64,000 nucleotides of DNA from Pseudomonas oryzihabitans (GTDB taxonomy: Bacteria; Pseudomonadota; Gammaproteobacteria; Pseudomonadales; Pseudomonadaceae), in NCBI RefSeq assembly GCF_007665395.1, contig NZ_VDND01000010.1, positions 124,001 to 188,000 on the forward strand, read 5' to 3'. Below, one piece after another: positions 17,517-26,391 of this stretch. Positions within the stretch are counted from its first letter, which is position 1; each line of letters begins with the position of its first letter. The position numbers were made by a program, and so were the translations under genes. The notes below the pieces were generated by a model. The model ran no database searches. It saw only the letters and a program-made list of their open reading frames with translations, and had not been told where the DNA came from.

Positions 17517-18305
17517 TCAGGCGACCTGGGTACTGGGCGCACCCTCTAGCAGGTGCCGCAACAGCGCCCGGTAGGCGATCACCCCACGGCTATTGGCTTC
17601 GTAGCGCGAGGGAACCTGTCCGGAACGACTGGCATCGCGCAGCCGGGTGTCGATGGGAATGAACGCCTGCCACAGCTGTGCCGGATAGGTATGGCGCAGG
17701 ACCTTGAGGGTGCCGATGGAGGCCTGGGTGCGGCGGTCGAACAGGGTCGGCACGATGGTGTAGGGCAGCGCCTGCTTGCGCGAGCGGTTGATCATGGTCA
17801 GGGTGTTGACCATGCGTTCGAGGCCCTTGAGCGCGAGGAATTCGGTCTGGGTCGGAATCACCAGGTGCTGGCTGGCCGCCAGCGCATTGACCATCAGCAC
17901 CCCGAGCAGCGGCGGGCTGTCGATCAGCACATGGTCGAAGTCGTTCCAGAGTTGCGCCAGGCTCTTGGAGATCACCAGGCCGAGGCCGCTCTGCCCCGGC
18001 GACTGGCGCTCCAGGGTAGCCAGCGCGGTGCTGGAAGGCAGCATGGACAGCTGCGGGTGACTGGTGGGTAGCAGCAAGCGCTTCGGCAGCCCTTCGGGAA
18101 CCTGGCCGCCATGCTGGAACAGGTCGAACACGCTGTGCTCGAGGCTGTCCGGATCCTGACCGAAATAGCTGGTCAGGGAGCCGTGGGGATCGAGGTCCAC
18201 CAGCAAGACGCGCTTGCCCTCATCGCCGAGCAGACCGGCGAGGGCAACGGTGGTGGTGGTCTTGCCCACCCCACCCTTCTGATTGGCGACAGCCCAGACT
18301 CTCAT
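17517..18305 (-). CDS. parC: ParA-family ATPase (ParC-like, polar chemotaxis placement)
   Basis: This 262-residue protein has a deviant Walker A KGGVGKTTT at residues 10-18, a VDLDPHGSLT switch and DHVLIDSPPLLG, typical of ParA/Soj ATPases. The start is ATG 18305 (MRVWAVANQ); the frame continues 13 codons upstream but this start matches the 262-residue P. aeruginosa protein. It is embedded between motD and parP, so it most likely positions chemosensory arrays rather than segregating DNA. A chromosome-partition role is unlikely because no ParB gene is adjacent. Confidence 0.9.
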   Translation of the reverse strand: MRVWAVANQKGGVGKTTTTVALAGLLGDEGKRVLLVDLDPHGSLTSYFGQDPDSLEHSVFDLFQHGGQVPEGLPKRLLLPTSHPQLSMLPSSTALATLERQSPGQSGLGLVISKSLAQLWNDFDHVLIDSPPLLGVLMVNALAASQHLVIPTQTEFLALKGLERMVNTLTMINRSRKQALPYTIVPTLFDRRTQASIGTLKVLRHTYPAQLWQAFIPIDTRLRDASRSGQVPSRYEANSRGVIAYRALLRHLLEGAPSTQVA

Positions 18306-18340
18306 GTGCAGACTTCCTCCCGACGACACGACCGGCCGGG

Positions 18341-19204
18341 TCAAGGGGCCGGCATGGCGGCCGGCGACGAAGATTTGACGGGCGCCACCTTGGGCGCCGG
18401 TTCTCCAGGCGATGCTGCAGATTGTGTGCCAGTCGACGGATTTTGCAAACTGCTCTGCGGCCGGAACAGGTTGAGATTACGCGATATCAGCAGCACCACT
18501 CGCCGGTTGCGCGCCCGGCCGGCCTCGCTGCCATTGTCGGTGACCGGCTGATAGGCCCCGTAGCCCACCACCGCCAGGCGTTGCGGCGCGATGCCGTTGC
18601 CGATCAGCAGGCGCACGATACTGGCGGCGCGCGCCGCTGACAGCTCCCAGTTGGTGGGATAGAGCGCCGTACTGATGGGGCGGTCATCGGTGTAACCCTG
18701 TACCTGGACCGGATTACCGAAGGGCGCCAGGATCTTGGCCACCTTTTCCAGCAGGCCGAAGGCGGGATTGCTCGGCAGGGCATCGCCACTGGCGAAGAGC
18801 AGATTGGAGCTGAGCTCGATTTCCAGCCACATCTCGCTGGCCCGGATGTTCAGTTGATCGCCGGCGATGAGATCGCCGAAGGTGGCCCGCACGCTGTCGG
18901 CGATCTGCTGCAGCGGATCGGCGGCGGCGCTCTTCGCCGGCTGGCCGGCGTTGGCTTCCACCACCGCCGGTGTCACGCCCGTCGGCCGCTGATCGCCGAT
19001 GGGAATGGGTTTGAGCGAACGATCCGGCTGGCTGAAGATGCCCGAGAGGCTGTCCGAGAGCACCCGGTACTTGCTCTCGTTCAGCGAGGAAATGGAATAC
19101 ATGACCACGAAGAAGGCGAACAGCAGGGTGATGAAGTCCGCGTAGGAGACCAGCCAGCGCTCGTGGTTCTCGTGCTCCTCGGGACGGCGGCGACGACGAG
19201 GCAT
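18341..19204 (-). CDS. motD: Flagellar motor stator protein MotD
   Basis: The 287-residue protein is the MotB-type half of the second Pseudomonas stator. It has a basic N-terminus, a membrane helix with the proton-binding Asp (SYADFITLLFAFFVVMYSISS, about 20-40), a linker and a C-terminal OmpA-like peptidoglycan-binding domain (VQGYTDDRPIS, NWELSAARAASIVRLLI, VVGYGAYQPV). It pairs with MotC, encoded 11 bases upstream. In P. aeruginosa MotCD drives swarming and is controlled by c-di-GMP. The C-terminal tail is Pro/Ala/Ser-rich and variable. Confidence 0.95.
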   Translation of the reverse strand: MPRRRRRPEEHENHERWLVSYADFITLLFAFFVVMYSISSLNESKYRVLSDSLSGIFSQPDRSLKPIPIGDQRPTGVTPAVVEANAGQPAKSAAADPLQQIADSVRATFGDLIAGDQLNIRASEMWLEIELSSNLLFASGDALPSNPAFGLLEKVAKILAPFGNPVQVQGYTDDRPISTALYPTNWELSAARAASIVRLLIGNGIAPQRLAVVGYGAYQPVTDNGSEAGRARNRRVVLLISRNLNLFRPQSSLQNPSTGTQSAASPGEPAPKVAPVKSSSPAAMPAP

Positions 19205-19215
19205 GCGGGGCTCTC

Positions 19216-19956
19216 CTAGTCCAGGAAACCTTGCAGCTTCATTTCGATGGAGCGGGGATTCTCGCCCTCGCCTATAGACATCAACCCTTCCAGCAGCATT
19301 TCCCGGTAGCGGGACTGCTGCTGCGCCAGCGCCTTGAGCTTGCTGCCGACCGGCAACAGCAGCAGGTTGGCGAAGCCGACACCATAGATGGTGGCGACGA
19401 AGGCCACGGCGATGCCGCTGCCCAATTGCGAAGGATCGGCCAGATTCTGCATGACGTGGATCAGACCCATCACCGCGCCGATGATGCCGACCGTGGGCGC
19501 ATAGCCCCCCATAGCCTCGTAGACCTTGGCAGCGGCGAGGTCACGGTCTTCCTGGCCGTAGAGGTCCACTTCCAGAATGCTGCGCAGGGCTTCGGGCTCG
19601 GTACCGTCGACCAGCAGTTGCAGGCCCTTGGCAGCATAGGGATCGGCTTCCCGGGCGACCAGCGGCTCGAGGCCGAGCAGGCCTTCCTTGCGCGCCACGG
19701 TGCTCCAGTTGACCACCTTGCGGATGCCACCAGGGAGGTCCAGGCGCGGCGGCACGAACACCCAGGCCAGCATGGTCAGGGCCCGTCGCAGCACCGGCAA
19801 GCGGGTCTGCAGCAGCACGGCGCCCAGGGTACCGCCGACCACGATCAACGCCGCCGGGGCGTTGGCCAGGGCGGCGAAGGAACCGCCTTCGAGCAGATTG
19901 CCCCCCATGATGGCGGTGAAGGCCAGCAGGATGCCGATGAGGCTGAGGACGTCCAC
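19216..19956 (-). CDS. motC: Flagellar motor stator protein MotC
   Basis: This 246-residue MotA-type stator subunit has four membrane helices and the conserved VGIIGAVMGLIHVMQNL and AVAFVATIYGVGFANLLLLP segments in the last two. The start is GTG 19956 (MDVLSLIGIL), which has an AGCAGG ribosome site nine bases upstream. A TTG two codons earlier is too close to that site. The length equals that of P. aeruginosa MotC. It is co-transcribed with cheB (34-base gap) and motD. Confidence 0.95.
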   Translation of the reverse strand: MDVLSLIGILLAFTAIMGGNLLEGGSFAALANAPAALIVVGGTLGAVLLQTRLPVLRRALTMLAWVFVPPRLDLPGGIRKVVNWSTVARKEGLLGLEPLVAREADPYAAKGLQLLVDGTEPEALRSILEVDLYGQEDRDLAAAKVYEAMGGYAPTVGIIGAVMGLIHVMQNLADPSQLGSGIAVAFVATIYGVGFANLLLLPVGSKLKALAQQQSRYREMLLEGLMSIGEGENPRSIEMKLQGFLD

Positions 19957-19990
19957 GCTCAACGACCTGCTCGCGGGGGAACGCCTGCCG

Positions 19991-21115
19991 TCACGAACAG
20001 GCCTCGGTCAGGTGCCGGCCGATATCGTCCAGGCCATAGATGGCATCGGCCAGGTTGGCCTTGGCGATGGCCATGGGCATGCCGTAGATGACACAGCTGG
20101 CTTCGTCCTGGGCCCAGACCTGGCTACCCACCTGCTTGAGCATCCGCGCGCCTTCCCGGCCATCGGCGCCCATGCCAGTGAGGACCACCGCCAGGACCTT
20201 GTCGGCATAGGCCTTGGCGGCCGAGCCGAAGGTCACGTCGACGCAGGGCTTGTAGTTGAGGCGCTCGTCACCGGGCAGGATCTTCACCGTGCCACGGCCA
20301 TCCACCATCATCTGCTTGCCACCGGGTGCCAGCAGGGCCAGTCCCGGGCGCAGCTGGTCGCCATCCTCGGCTTCCTTGACGCTGATGCGGCAGAGTTTGT
20401 CGAGGCGCTCGGCGAAGGCCTTGGTGAAGGCGGCGGGCATGTGCTGGATCAGCACCAGCGGCGCTGGGAAATTGGCCGGCAGCTGGGTCAGGACCCGCTG
20501 CAGCGCCACCGGGCCACCGGTGGAGGTGCCGATGGCCACCAGCCGGTAGTGCTTGCGCTTGGGCGGCGGTGACGAGGGCGCAGCCGGGGCATGCGGCGCC
20601 TGGGCCTGGGCGCCGGCGCTGGGCGCCGGACGCGCGGCCGGACGGGCACTCGCCGGGGCAGCGGGTGCCCCAGCGGCCGGCGCGGCGGCGACGCTGGGCG
20701 CCACGGCGAAACGCCGGTTGGAACGGGCGATATGATGGATCTTCTCGCACAGCAGCTTCTGCACGCTGGCCGGATTGCGCGAGATGTCCTCGAAATTCTT
20801 CGGCAGGTAGTCGACCGCGCCGGCATCCAGGGCATCCAGGGTGACCCGGGCGCCTTCGTGGGTGAGCGAGGAGAACATCAGTACCGGGGTCGGACACTGC
20901 TGCATGATGTGGCGAACGGCGGTGATGCCGTCCATCATCGGCATCTCGTAGTCCATGGTGATGACATCGGGCCGCAGCGCCAGGGCCTGGTCGACCCCTT
21001 CGCGCCCGTTGCTGGCCGTGCCCACCACCGAGATGTTGGGATCGGCCGCCAGGATTTCCTTGAGCCGACGCCGGAAGAAGCCGGAATCGTCCACCACCAG
21101 TACTTTTACCGGCAT
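19991..21115 (-). CDS. cheB: Chemotaxis protein-glutamate methylesterase CheB
   Basis: This 374-residue cytoplasmic enzyme demethylates and deamidates receptors during adaptation. The N-terminal receiver domain has the phosphorylatable Asp55 (VITMDYEMP) and a Lys in LPKNFEDI. An Ala/Pro-rich linker (about 140-180) is followed by the methylesterase domain with catalytic Ser (IGTSTGGP), His (LIQHMP) and Asp (TGMGADG). The order cheA-cheB-motC is standard for the Pseudomonas flagellar cluster. CheR is not in this window. Confidence 0.97.
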   Translation of the reverse strand: MPVKVLVVDDSGFFRRRLKEILAADPNISVVGTASNGREGVDQALALRPDVITMDYEMPMMDGITAVRHIMQQCPTPVLMFSSLTHEGARVTLDALDAGAVDYLPKNFEDISRNPASVQKLLCEKIHHIARSNRRFAVAPSVAAAPAAGAPAAPASARPAARPAPSAGAQAQAPHAPAAPSSPPPKRKHYRLVAIGTSTGGPVALQRVLTQLPANFPAPLVLIQHMPAAFTKAFAERLDKLCRISVKEAEDGDQLRPGLALLAPGGKQMMVDGRGTVKILPGDERLNYKPCVDVTFGSAAKAYADKVLAVVLTGMGADGREGARMLKQVGSQVWAQDEASCVIYGMPMAIAKANLADAIYGLDDIGRHLTEACS

Positions 21116-21197
21116 ACCTTGAAACTCCTAACCTGGGGCGGCGCAGGCCACCCGAAGGCGCCGGGCGCAGGCCCGACGCCGCTCGTACTCGGCCGAC

Positions 21198-23435
21198 TCA
21201 GAGCCCGCGACGGGCGTAGCGCTTGAGCATGCTGGGCACATCGAGGATCAGTGCGATGCGGCCATCACCGGTGATGGTGGCGCCGGACATCCCGGGGGTG
21301 CCCTGCAGCATCTTGCCGAGCGGCTTGATGACCACCTCTTCCTGGCCCACCAGTTGATCGACCACGAAGCCGATGCGCTGGGTGCCCACCGAGAGAATCA
21401 CCACGTGGCCCTCCCCTTGCTCGACGTGGGCCGCATTGGGCACCAGCCAGCGCTTGAGGTAGAACAGCGGCAGCGCCTTGTCGCGCACCACCACCACTTC
21501 CTGGCCGTCCACCACGTTGGTGCGGGACAGGTCAAGGTGGAAGATCTCGTTAACGTTGACCAGCGGGAAGGCGAAGGCCTGGTTGCCCAGCATCACCATC
21601 AGCGTCGGCATGATCGCCAGGGTCAGGGGCACCTTGATGACGATCTTGGAGCCCTGGCCCTTGGTCGAGAAGACGTTCAGGGTCCCGTTGAGCTGGCTGA
21701 TCTTGGTCTTGACCACGTCCATGCCCACGCCACGGCCGGAGATGTCGGAGATCTCGGCCTTGGTGGAGAAACCCGGGGCGAAGATCAGGTTGAAGCATTC
21801 GGTCTCGGTCAGGCGGTCGGCCGCGTCGCGGTCCAGCAGGCCCTTCTCCACCGCCTTGTTGCGCAGCAGGTCCGCGTCCATGCCCTTGCCGTCGTCGGAG
21901 ATCGACAGCAGGATGTGGTCGCCTTCCTGTTCCGCGGAGAGCACCACGCGCCCGGCGCGGGACTTGCCGTTGCCTTCGCGCTCGGCCGGCCCCTCGATGC
22001 CGTGGTCGACCGCGTTGCGCACCAGGTGCACCAGCGGATCGGCCAGGGCCTCGACCAGGTTCTTGTCCAGGTCGGTTTCTTCGCCGACCAGCTCCAGGTT
22101 GATCTCTTTCTTCAGGCTGCGCGCCAGGTCGCGGACCAGGCGCGGGAAGCGACCGAAGACCTTCTTGATCGGCTGCATCCGGGTCTTCATGACCGAGGTC
22201 TGCAGATCGGCGGTGACCACGTCGAGGTTGGACACTGCCTTGGCCATGGCCTCGTCGCCGCTGTTCAGGCCGAGGCGCACCAGGCGGTTACGCACCAGTA
22301 CCAGCTCGCCGACCATGTTCATGATCTCGTCCAGCCGCGCGGTATCGACCCGTACGGTGGTCTCCGCTTCGCTGGTGGGGCGCTCGGCCGGGGGCGCCGC
22401 TGCCGGCTTGGGCGCGGCGGCCTCGGCCACGGCAGCGGGTTTCGGCGCAGGCGCCGGTGGCGCAGCGGCTACCGGTACCGCGGCAACCGGTGCCACGACC
22501 GCTTCGGCCGCCGCGGCGGGTCCGCTGAACTTGCCCTTGCCATGCAATTCGTCGAGCAGGGATTCGAATTCGTCGTCGGTGATGTCGTCGCCACCGGCCG
22601 CTGCCGGCGCCGCGGCAGCGGGCGCGGAGGCAACCGATGCTGCAGCCTCGCTCGCCACGAACTTGCCTTTGCCGTGCAGCTCGTCGAGCAGGGCTTCGAA
22701 TTCGTCGTCGGTGATGTCGTCGCCGCTCGCGGCGCCGGCTGCGGGAGCAGCGGCCACGGCGGGGGCGGTCGGCGTCGCCGCCGGGGCATCGTTGAACTTG
22801 CCCTTGCCATGCAACTGATCGAGCAGGGCTTCGAACTCGTCGTCGGTGATGTCGTCGCCACCGGCGCTCGCGGTGGTTTCCACCGCAGCGCCCGGCTCGC
22901 TGCCCAGGGCATCGAGCAGATTCTGGAAATCGGCGTCGCTCAGTTCCGGCGTGGCCGCCTCGGCGGCGACCGGTGCGGGCGCTGGCGCAGCCACCACCGG
23001 CGCGGCAGGCACGGGGGCGACCGGGACCGGAGCCGGCTCGCTGCCGGCCGGATCGGCCAGCCGGGCCAGCGCCGCCAGCAATTCGGGCGTCGCCGGGGTC
23101 GGTTCCTGGCGCTCCCGGACCTGACTGAACATTTCGTTGACGGAATCCAGTGCCTGCAGCACCACATCCATCAATTCGGCATCCACGCGGCGTTCGCCCT
23201 TGCGCAGGATGTCGAACACGTTTTCCGCGATATGGCAGCACTCGACCAGGGTATGGAGCTGCAGGAACCCGGCACCGCCCTTGACGGTATGGAAGCCACG
23301 GAAAATGGCGTTCAGCAGATCCATGTCATCCGGGCGGCTTTCCAGCTCGACCAATTGTTCCGACAACTGTTCGAGAATCTCGCCGGCCTCTACCAGGAAA
23401 TCCTGGAGGATTTCTTCATCGGCGTCGAAGCTCAT
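21198..23435 (-). CDS. cheA: Chemotaxis histidine kinase CheA
   Basis: The 745-residue kinase starts at ATG 23435 (MSFDADEEI). It has an Hpt domain with phospho-accepting His49 (FRGFHTVKGGAGF), a very long Ala/Pro-rich linker and then dimerisation, HATPase (HLVRNAVDHGIE, SDDGKGMDAD, GRGVGMDVV) and CheW-like regulatory domains. The linker contains three near-identical GDDITDDEFE-LLD-LHGKGKF repeats plus a degenerate fourth (LSDADFQNLLDAL). In Vibrio the corresponding linker holds the ParP-binding region, so these repeats may be ParP or CheY/CheB docking sites. The gene precedes cheB by 82 bases. Confidence 0.97.
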   Translation of the reverse strand: MSFDADEEILQDFLVEAGEILEQLSEQLVELESRPDDMDLLNAIFRGFHTVKGGAGFLQLHTLVECCHIAENVFDILRKGERRVDAELMDVVLQALDSVNEMFSQVRERQEPTPATPELLAALARLADPAGSEPAPVPVAPVPAAPVVAAPAPAPVAAEAATPELSDADFQNLLDALGSEPGAAVETTASAGGDDITDDEFEALLDQLHGKGKFNDAPAATPTAPAVAAAPAAGAASGDDITDDEFEALLDELHGKGKFVASEAAASVASAPAAAAPAAAGGDDITDDEFESLLDELHGKGKFSGPAAAAEAVVAPVAAVPVAAAPPAPAPKPAAVAEAAAPKPAAAPPAERPTSEAETTVRVDTARLDEIMNMVGELVLVRNRLVRLGLNSGDEAMAKAVSNLDVVTADLQTSVMKTRMQPIKKVFGRFPRLVRDLARSLKKEINLELVGEETDLDKNLVEALADPLVHLVRNAVDHGIEGPAEREGNGKSRAGRVVLSAEQEGDHILLSISDDGKGMDADLLRNKAVEKGLLDRDAADRLTETECFNLIFAPGFSTKAEISDISGRGVGMDVVKTKISQLNGTLNVFSTKGQGSKIVIKVPLTLAIMPTLMVMLGNQAFAFPLVNVNEIFHLDLSRTNVVDGQEVVVVRDKALPLFYLKRWLVPNAAHVEQGEGHVVILSVGTQRIGFVVDQLVGQEEVVIKPLGKMLQGTPGMSGATITGDGRIALILDVPSMLKRYARRGL
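22527..22859 (-). repeat. Three 66-bp tandem coding repeats in the cheA linker
   Basis: Units lie at 22794-22859, 22659-22724 and 22527-22592, spaced 135 and 132 bases apart. Each encodes 22 residues following GDDITDDEFE(A/S)LLD(Q/E)LHGKGKF and is separated from the next by an Ala/Pro-rich spacer. They are close to identical in protein, with synonymous changes between units, so selection for the peptide is likely. Confidence 0.9.
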
Positions 23436-23461
23436 TCCTGCACTCCCCAAAAGGGTCTGGG

Positions 23462-24250
23462 TCAGAAGCCCAGACTGGATAGAAGATCGTCGACGTCGAC
23501 CTGAGCAGCCACAACGTCTTCACGCTTATCGGCATGAATCTGCGGACCTTCACCCTTCATCGTCTTTTCTTTTCGATTCTGTTCGATCAGCGCGGTGTGA
23601 TCGTGACTGAAGCCGGTGTAACGATCGACCTGGCTGGCCATCATCACCAGCTTGACGAGGTCTTTCTCGATCTGGCCAACGAGGTTCACCACGCGCTTGA
23701 TCACCTGACCGGTGAGGTCCTGGTAGTCCTGCGCCAGCAAGATGTCGTTGAGCTTGGCCGACAATTGTCCGGCGCTGCTCTCGCTGTGGCTGAGGAAGGT
23801 GTCGACGCGCTTGGCCAATTCGCGGAATTCGTCCGCGCCCATTTCCCGGCGCATGAACTTCTTCCAGTCGGCGTGCACGGCGCGCGCCTCGTCGCCGAAG
23901 TTGCCCACCAGGGGCGCGCTCTCCTCCACCAGATCCATGGTCCGGTTGGCGGCGTTCTCGGTCATCTTCACCACGTAGGAAAGACGATCGGTGGCATCGC
24001 TGATCTGGGAGACCTCTTCGCCGGCCATGCCGCGCGGATCGATCTCGAAGTTGACGATGGCGTTGTGCAGCTCGCGGGTCAGCTTGCCGACTTCCTGGTA
24101 GAGACCCCGGTCGCGAAGCTGATTGAGTTCATTGATGACCTGCACGGCCTGGGCGAAGTCGCCGCCCTCCAGGCATTTCACCAGTTCCTGGGCGTGCTGT
24201 TTTAGATTCGACTCGAAGTCGCTGAAGCTGTTGCTGCCAACCTGATCCAT
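23462..24250 (-). CDS. cheZ: Chemotaxis phosphatase CheZ
   Basis: This 262-residue cytoplasmic, mostly helical protein dephosphorylates CheY-P. The catalytic region is visible as LLAQDYQDLTGQVIKRVV, which includes the Gln that activates water, and the extreme C-terminus VDDLLSSLGF is the CheY-binding tail. It lies between cheY and cheA, as in other Pseudomonas. The gap to cheA (23435) is 26 bases, so the genes are co-transcribed. Confidence 0.96.
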   Translation of the reverse strand: MDQVGSNSFSDFESNLKQHAQELVKCLEGGDFAQAVQVINELNQLRDRGLYQEVGKLTRELHNAIVNFEIDPRGMAGEEVSQISDATDRLSYVVKMTENAANRTMDLVEESAPLVGNFGDEARAVHADWKKFMRREMGADEFRELAKRVDTFLSHSESSAGQLSAKLNDILLAQDYQDLTGQVIKRVVNLVGQIEKDLVKLVMMASQVDRYTGFSHDHTALIEQNRKEKTMKGEGPQIHADKREDVVAAQVDVDDLLSSLGF

Positions 24251-24269
24251 AACGTCCCCGCGGCTTTCT

Positions 24270-24644
24270 TCAGCCGTTCACCCGCTCGAAGATCTTGTCG
24301 ATCTTTTCTTTCAGCACCTGGGCGGTGAAAGGCTTGACCACATAGCCGTTCACCCCGGCCTGAGCGGCTTCGATGATCTGCTCGCGCTTGGCCTCGGCGG
24401 TCACCATCAGCACCGGCAGGGTCTTCAGGCGGGCGTCGGCACGGACCTGGCGCAGCAGGTCGATCCCGGTCATGCCCGGCATGTTCCAGTCGGTGACGAG
24501 AAAATCGAAGTTGCCGCTCTGCAGCATCGGCAGCGCGGTGTTGCCGTCATCCGCTTCGGCGGTGTTGGTGAAGCCCAGATCGCGCAGCAAATTCTTGATG
24601 ATGCGTCTCATCGTGGAAAAATCGTCCACGATGAGGATTTTCAT
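24270..24644 (-). CDS. cheY: Chemotaxis response regulator CheY
   Basis: The 124-residue single receiver domain has acidic pocket residues in LIVDDFSTM, phosphorylatable Asp52 (LVTDWNMPG), Thr in MVTAEAK and Lys in VVKPFTAQ. Phosphorylated CheY binds FliM/FliN and switches flagellar rotation. ATG 24644 gives the 124-residue P. aeruginosa form. However, the only good ribosome site (GGAGG, 24662-24666) is 17 bases before this ATG and just five before an in-frame TTG at 24656, so a four-residue longer start is possible. Confidence 0.96.
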   Translation of the reverse strand: MKILIVDDFSTMRRIIKNLLRDLGFTNTAEADDGNTALPMLQSGNFDFLVTDWNMPGMTGIDLLRQVRADARLKTLPVLMVTAEAKREQIIEAAQAGVNGYVVKPFTAQVLKEKIDKIFERVNG

Positions 24645-24731
24645 GTTCTTGTCCAAGTCGACCTCCGTCCTAATCCGCACACACGCCGTGAGGCGCGCCT
24701 AAGCAATCGTAGTAGCCTGAGTACCAGCCGG

Positions 24732-25472
24732 TTAACGCGAACGCCATTCCGCCAGCCGCGCCCGCAGGCGTGCCGCGCATTGACTGTGGAGCTGGCAGAC
24801 GCGTGACTCGCTCACGCCCAGTACCTCGCCGATTTCCTTGAGGTTGAGTTCCTCGTCGTAATACAGCGAGAGCACCAGGCGTTCACGCTCCGGAAGATTG
24901 GCGATGGCGTCGGCCAGGGCCTTGCGGAAGCGCTCGTCTTCCAGACCGCGACCGGGTTCGAGTTCATGCGAACCGCTCTCCTCGAGCCCATGCTCACCAC
25001 CCTCCATGAGGTCGTCGAAACTGAACAGGCGACTCCCCATGGTGTCGCCAAGGATGCCGTAGTACTCATCCAGACTCAATTTAAGTTCGGCCGCGACTTC
25101 GGAATCTTTAGCGTCGCGACCGGTGCGCGCTTCCACCGCCCGAATGGCGTCGGTGACCATGCGCGTGTTGCGGTGCACCGAGCGCGGTGCCCAGTCGCCC
25201 TTGCGGACCTCGTCGAGCATGGCGCCACGGATGCGGATGCCGGCGTAGGTCTCGAAGCTGGCGCCCTTGCCCGCATCGTATTTGCGCGAGGCCTCCAGCA
25301 GGCCGATCATGCCGGCCTGCATCAGGTCTTCGACCTGCACGCTGGCTGGCAGCCGCGCCAGGAGGTGGTAGGCGATGCGTTTCACCAACGGCGCATAGCG
25401 GTTGATGAGCTGCTCCTGCTGGGTACGTTCCGAGGTTTTGCTGTACATGCGAAGCCCGCTGGATGCTGTCAT
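24732..25472 (-). CDS. fliA: RNA polymerase sigma-28 factor FliA
   Basis: This 246-residue sigma factor directs late flagellar and chemotaxis genes. Region 2 (LVKRIAYHLLARLPASVQVEDLMQ, GASFETYAGIRIRGAMLDE) and region 4 (LPERERLVLSLYYDEELNLKEIGEVLGVSESRVCQL) are intact. The start overlaps the fleN stop (ATGA), so fliA is translated with fleN and any dedicated promoter must lie inside fleN. FlgM, its anti-sigma partner, is not in this window. Confidence 0.97.
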   Translation of the reverse strand: MTASSGLRMYSKTSERTQQEQLINRYAPLVKRIAYHLLARLPASVQVEDLMQAGMIGLLEASRKYDAGKGASFETYAGIRIRGAMLDEVRKGDWAPRSVHRNTRMVTDAIRAVEARTGRDAKDSEVAAELKLSLDEYYGILGDTMGSRLFSFDDLMEGGEHGLEESGSHELEPGRGLEDERFRKALADAIANLPERERLVLSLYYDEELNLKEIGEVLGVSESRVCQLHSQCAARLRARLAEWRSR

Positions 25473-26299
25473 GCGTGGGTACCGATGGCTGGTTGCACAA
25501 GGCGCTCGACGAAAAACTCGAGATGGCCGCGCGGATTGGCCGGCAGTGGCCAGCCATCGACTTTCTGAGCCACCGCACGGAAGGCCAGCGAGGCCTTGGC
25601 ACGCGGAAAGGCTTCGAACACGGGGCGCTGTTTCTGCACGGCTTTGCGCACCGCTTCATCGAACGGAATGGCACCTACGTACTGCAGGGCGACATCCAGG
25701 AATCTGTCGGTCACCTTGGTCAGCTTAGCAAAGAGATTGCGGCCTTCCTGGGGTGTCAGCGCCATGTTCGCCAGGACCCGGAAACGGGTGACGCCATGGT
25801 CGCGATTGAGCAGCTTGATCAGGGCGTAGGCATCGGTGATGGAGGTGGGTTCGTCGCACACCACCACCAGGACTTCCTGGGCGGCGCGCACGAAGCTGAC
25901 CACCTGATCGCCGATACCGGCCGCGGTGTCGACGATGAGCACGTCGAGGTTCTCGCTGATGTCGCTGAAGGCCTGGATCAGGCCGGCGTGCTGGGCCGGC
26001 GTCAGATTGACCATCGCCTGGGTGCCCGAGGCCGCTGGGACGATGCGGATGCCGCCCGGTCCCTGCAGCAGGACGTCGCGCAGGTCGCACTCGCCGGAGA
26101 TGACGTCGGCCAGGGTGCGCTTGGGCGAGAGCCCCAGCAGAACGTCGATGTTGGCAAGGCCCAGGTCGGCGTCGAGCAGCATGACGCGCCGCCCGATATC
26201 GGCCAGGGCCAAGGCCAGGTTGACCGACACGTTGGTCTTGCCGACACCGCCTTTACCGCCCGTTACCGCGATGACTTGGACGGGATGCATGCTACCCAT
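25469..26299 (-). CDS. fleN: Flagellar number regulator FleN (FlhG, MinD-like ATPase)
   Basis: This 276-residue ATPase restrains FleQ and keeps flagellar number at one. The deviant Walker A is GGKGGVGKTN (about 14-23), with LLDADLGLANIDVLLG and VDTAAGIGDQVVSF following. I chose ATG 26299 (MGSMHPVQV) because AAAGG lies nine bases upstream. A GTG ten codons earlier has no ribosome site. It is upstream of fliA and downstream of flhF (gap about 90 bases), the usual flhF-fleN-fliA order. Confidence 0.96.
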   Translation of the reverse strand: MGSMHPVQVIAVTGGKGGVGKTNVSVNLALALADIGRRVMLLDADLGLANIDVLLGLSPKRTLADVISGECDLRDVLLQGPGGIRIVPAASGTQAMVNLTPAQHAGLIQAFSDISENLDVLIVDTAAGIGDQVVSFVRAAQEVLVVVCDEPTSITDAYALIKLLNRDHGVTRFRVLANMALTPQEGRNLFAKLTKVTDRFLDVALQYVGAIPFDEAVRKAVQKQRPVFEAFPRAKASLAFRAVAQKVDGWPLPANPRGHLEFFVERLVQPAIGTHA

Positions 26300-26391
26300 T
26301 GCCTGATACCTTTGATTGAAATCCGTCACACTTTAGACTAAGTGCATTTGGCGTGCCCAGGCATGCAATGCACCACTACCGTTCGTCTGCG

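Noticed and set aside
17517..18305. ParA-type ATPase as a plasmid or chromosome partition gene
   Set aside because: It has no ParB partner or parS-like sites nearby and is embedded between motD and parP, so chemosensory placement is the better reading.
21354..23504. Long plus-strand open frame (716 codons) opposite cheA
   Set aside because: It is an antisense shadow of a GC-rich gene: the product is His/Gln/Arg/Gly-biased with no domain, and the minus strand encodes an unmistakable CheA.
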